Shown piece by piece: positions 62,874 through 64,000 of a DNA stretch of 64,000 nucleotides. Under the pieces are notes generated by a model. That model was not told the DNA's origin. It made no database searches and saw only the letters and a program-made list of their open reading frames with translations. The stretch comes from Burkholderia anthina (GTDB lineage: Bacteria; Pseudomonadota; Gammaproteobacteria; Burkholderiales; Burkholderiaceae), in assembly GCF_902498995.1 (NCBI RefSeq), contig NZ_CABVLY010000009.1, forward strand, positions 124,001 to 188,000, given 5' to 3'. Position numbers and translations under genes: made by a program. The number at the start of each line of letters is the position of its first letter. Position 1 is the stretch's first letter.

Positions 62874-63842
62874 ATGCAGCGCGGTGTAGTGTATGGCGTC
62901 CTCGCGGGCGCGTTGTGGGGCATGGTATTTCTCGTTCCGCGCCTGATGACCGATTTCTCGCCGCTGCTGCTGAGCGCCGGCCGCTATGCCATGTACGGCC
63001 TCGTGTCGCTGGCGGCCGCGCTGCCCGCGGCCCGTTCGCTGCTCGCGCGACTGACCCGCGAGGATCTCGTCGCGCTCGCGACGCTCGCGCTGATCGGCAA
63101 TCTCGCGTACTACATGCTGCTGTCCACCGCCGTGCACCTGATCGGCATCGCCCCCACGTCGCTGATCATCGGCGTGCTGCCCGTGACCGTCACGCTCGTG
63201 GGCCTCGGCGACCACGGCGCGGTCCCGCTGCGGCGCCTCGCCGCCCCGCTCGCGCTGGTGATCGCCGGCATCGTCTGCATCAACATCGACCTCTTCACGT
63301 CGGAAGCCGCGCAGGCGACGACGCTCAGCCAGAAGCTCGCCGGCATCGCGTGCGCAAGCGGCGCGCTCGCGAGCTGGACCTGGTACGCCGTCGCGAACGC
63401 GCGCTACCTGCAGCGCCACCATCATTTCAGCGGCAACGAGTGGTCGGTGCTGTGGGGTGTCGTGACGGGGCTGATCGGCGGCCTCTGCTGGGTCGCGATC
63501 CTCGCGCTGCCGTCCGGCACGGTGCAGGCGGCCGTCCCGGCGTCGCGCTGGCAGCTGTTCTGGGGGCTGAACCTCGCGCTCGCGATCGGCGCGTCGTGGC
63601 TCGGCAACGGACTGTGGAACGCAGCGTCGAAGCGGTTGCCGCTCACGCTGTCGGGCCAGCTGATCGTGTTCGAAACCGTGTTCGCGATGCTCTACGCGTT
63701 CGTCTACGATCACCGGATGCCGCGCACGCTCGAGATCGCGGCGCTCGCGCTGCTGCTGGCGGGCGTCTACGGATCGGTGCGCCGGCACAGCGACACGCAC
63801 GCCGGCGGCGCGGCCGCGAGCGCGAACAGCGCGGCCCACTGA
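62874..63842 (+). CDS. EamA/DMT-superfamily transporter
   Basis: 322-aa membrane protein with about ten hydrophobic segments in two EamA halves (GVLAGALWGMVFLVPRLM at the start and LSGQLIVFETVFAMLYAFVY in the second half), of the drug/metabolite transporter superfamily. The ATG at 62874 has GGAGCAG nearby; the frame from 62838 is not supported. Substrate unknown. Confidence 0.88.
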   Translation: MQRGVVYGVLAGALWGMVFLVPRLMTDFSPLLLSAGRYAMYGLVSLAAALPAARSLLARLTREDLVALATLALIGNLAYYMLLSTAVHLIGIAPTSLIIGVLPVTVTLVGLGDHGAVPLRRLAAPLALVIAGIVCINIDLFTSEAAQATTLSQKLAGIACASGALASWTWYAVANARYLQRHHHFSGNEWSVLWGVVTGLIGGLCWVAILALPSGTVQAAVPASRWQLFWGLNLALAIGASWLGNGLWNAASKRLPLTLSGQLIVFETVFAMLYAFVYDHRMPRTLEIAALALLLAGVYGSVRRHSDTHAGGAAASANSAAH

Positions 63843-63902
63843 GCGCGGCCGCGCGTCTTGTCTGATGAATCGGGGCGCAGAAGGCGGATGGATTGGCACG
63901 CG

Positions 63903-64000
63903 TCAGCGCGCGTCCTTGTGCATCCACTTGCGGCCCTCGATGGAGCCTTCGCGACGGGTCTTGTCGACGCGCCGCTGGCGCGCGAGCTTCGGATCGACGA
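63903..64000 (-). CDS. Partial gene, C-terminal 32 residues only
   Basis: A leftward frame runs into the right edge and ends in a basic tail (VDPKLARQRRVDKTRREGS and then GRKWMHKDAR before the stop). The strong coding bias and clean stop support a real gene whose start is outside the window. I do not recognise it; the basic tail would fit a nucleic-acid- or ribosome-binding protein. Confidence 0.5.
   Translation of the reverse strand, partial: VDPKLARQRRVDKTRREGSIEGRKWMHKDAR

Overview
The window shows one end of an integrative and conjugative element (ICE) of the Tn4371-like kind, with Trb-type conjugation genes and a RepA/ParA replication-stability module, inserted beside guaA in a GC-rich betaproteobacterial chromosome. 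GuaA, GuaB, the flanking genes and the codon use at the right end look like Burkholderia, probably the B. cepacia complex. That genus call is an inference from protein style, not from a database search.

Layout. 1-7.1 kb: a defence island with two known phage-defence pairs, Gabija (gajA, gajB) and IetAS (ietA, ietS), at the distal end of the transfer operon. 7.3-19.6 kb: the leftward mating-apparatus operon traG, copG-like, trbB-C-D-E-J-(K-like)-L-F-G-I and a DUF2274 gene, with most neighbours overlapping by four bases. 19.8-21.6 kb: an acetyltransferase, an EexN-type exclusion lipoprotein and the LysR regulator TraR. 21.7-27.9 kb: metabolic cargo made of cysteine synthase, a PEP-mutase-family enzyme, an MFS transporter, a PaaI-like thioesterase, a ketopantoate-reductase-like enzyme and a divergent MocR regulator. 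28.1-35.5 kb: relaxase, TraF, DUF2840, a ribbon-helix-helix protein, ParA, an iteron-bearing origin, RepA, a small HTH protein, DUF2285 and DUF2958. 35.8-42.4 kb: a XRE regulator, a BrnT-like protein, DUF736, a HEPN protein, ParB and DUF932. 42.9-53.4 kb: accessory genes with strong defence character. 53.4-54.9 kb: tyrosine integrase and its arm-site repeats, abutting guaA. 54.9-64 kb: ordinary chromosome.

How the parts work together. The integrase, guaA attachment site, relaxase, T4SS and RepA/ParA/iteron module let the element integrate, excise, persist and transfer. The exclusion lipoproteins should limit redundant entry. The cargo carries phage defence and an uncharacterised catabolic or detoxification cluster. 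Two intergenic regions of that cluster share a precisely spaced repeat, which I take to be the MocR operator. One copy drives a transcription unit that may run on into traR and the transfer genes.

The best candidate for an undescribed system is the tight four-gene operon at 42901-46396: a CPBP membrane protease, a protein with RNase H/DUF3800-like motifs, a SIR2-like DUF4917 protein and a HEPN protein. A second candidate is the neighbouring divergent module at 46475-52919, with an HsdR-N nuclease fused to a P-loop NTPase, DUF5623, a glyoxalase-related-domain protein and an Abi_C-like protein.
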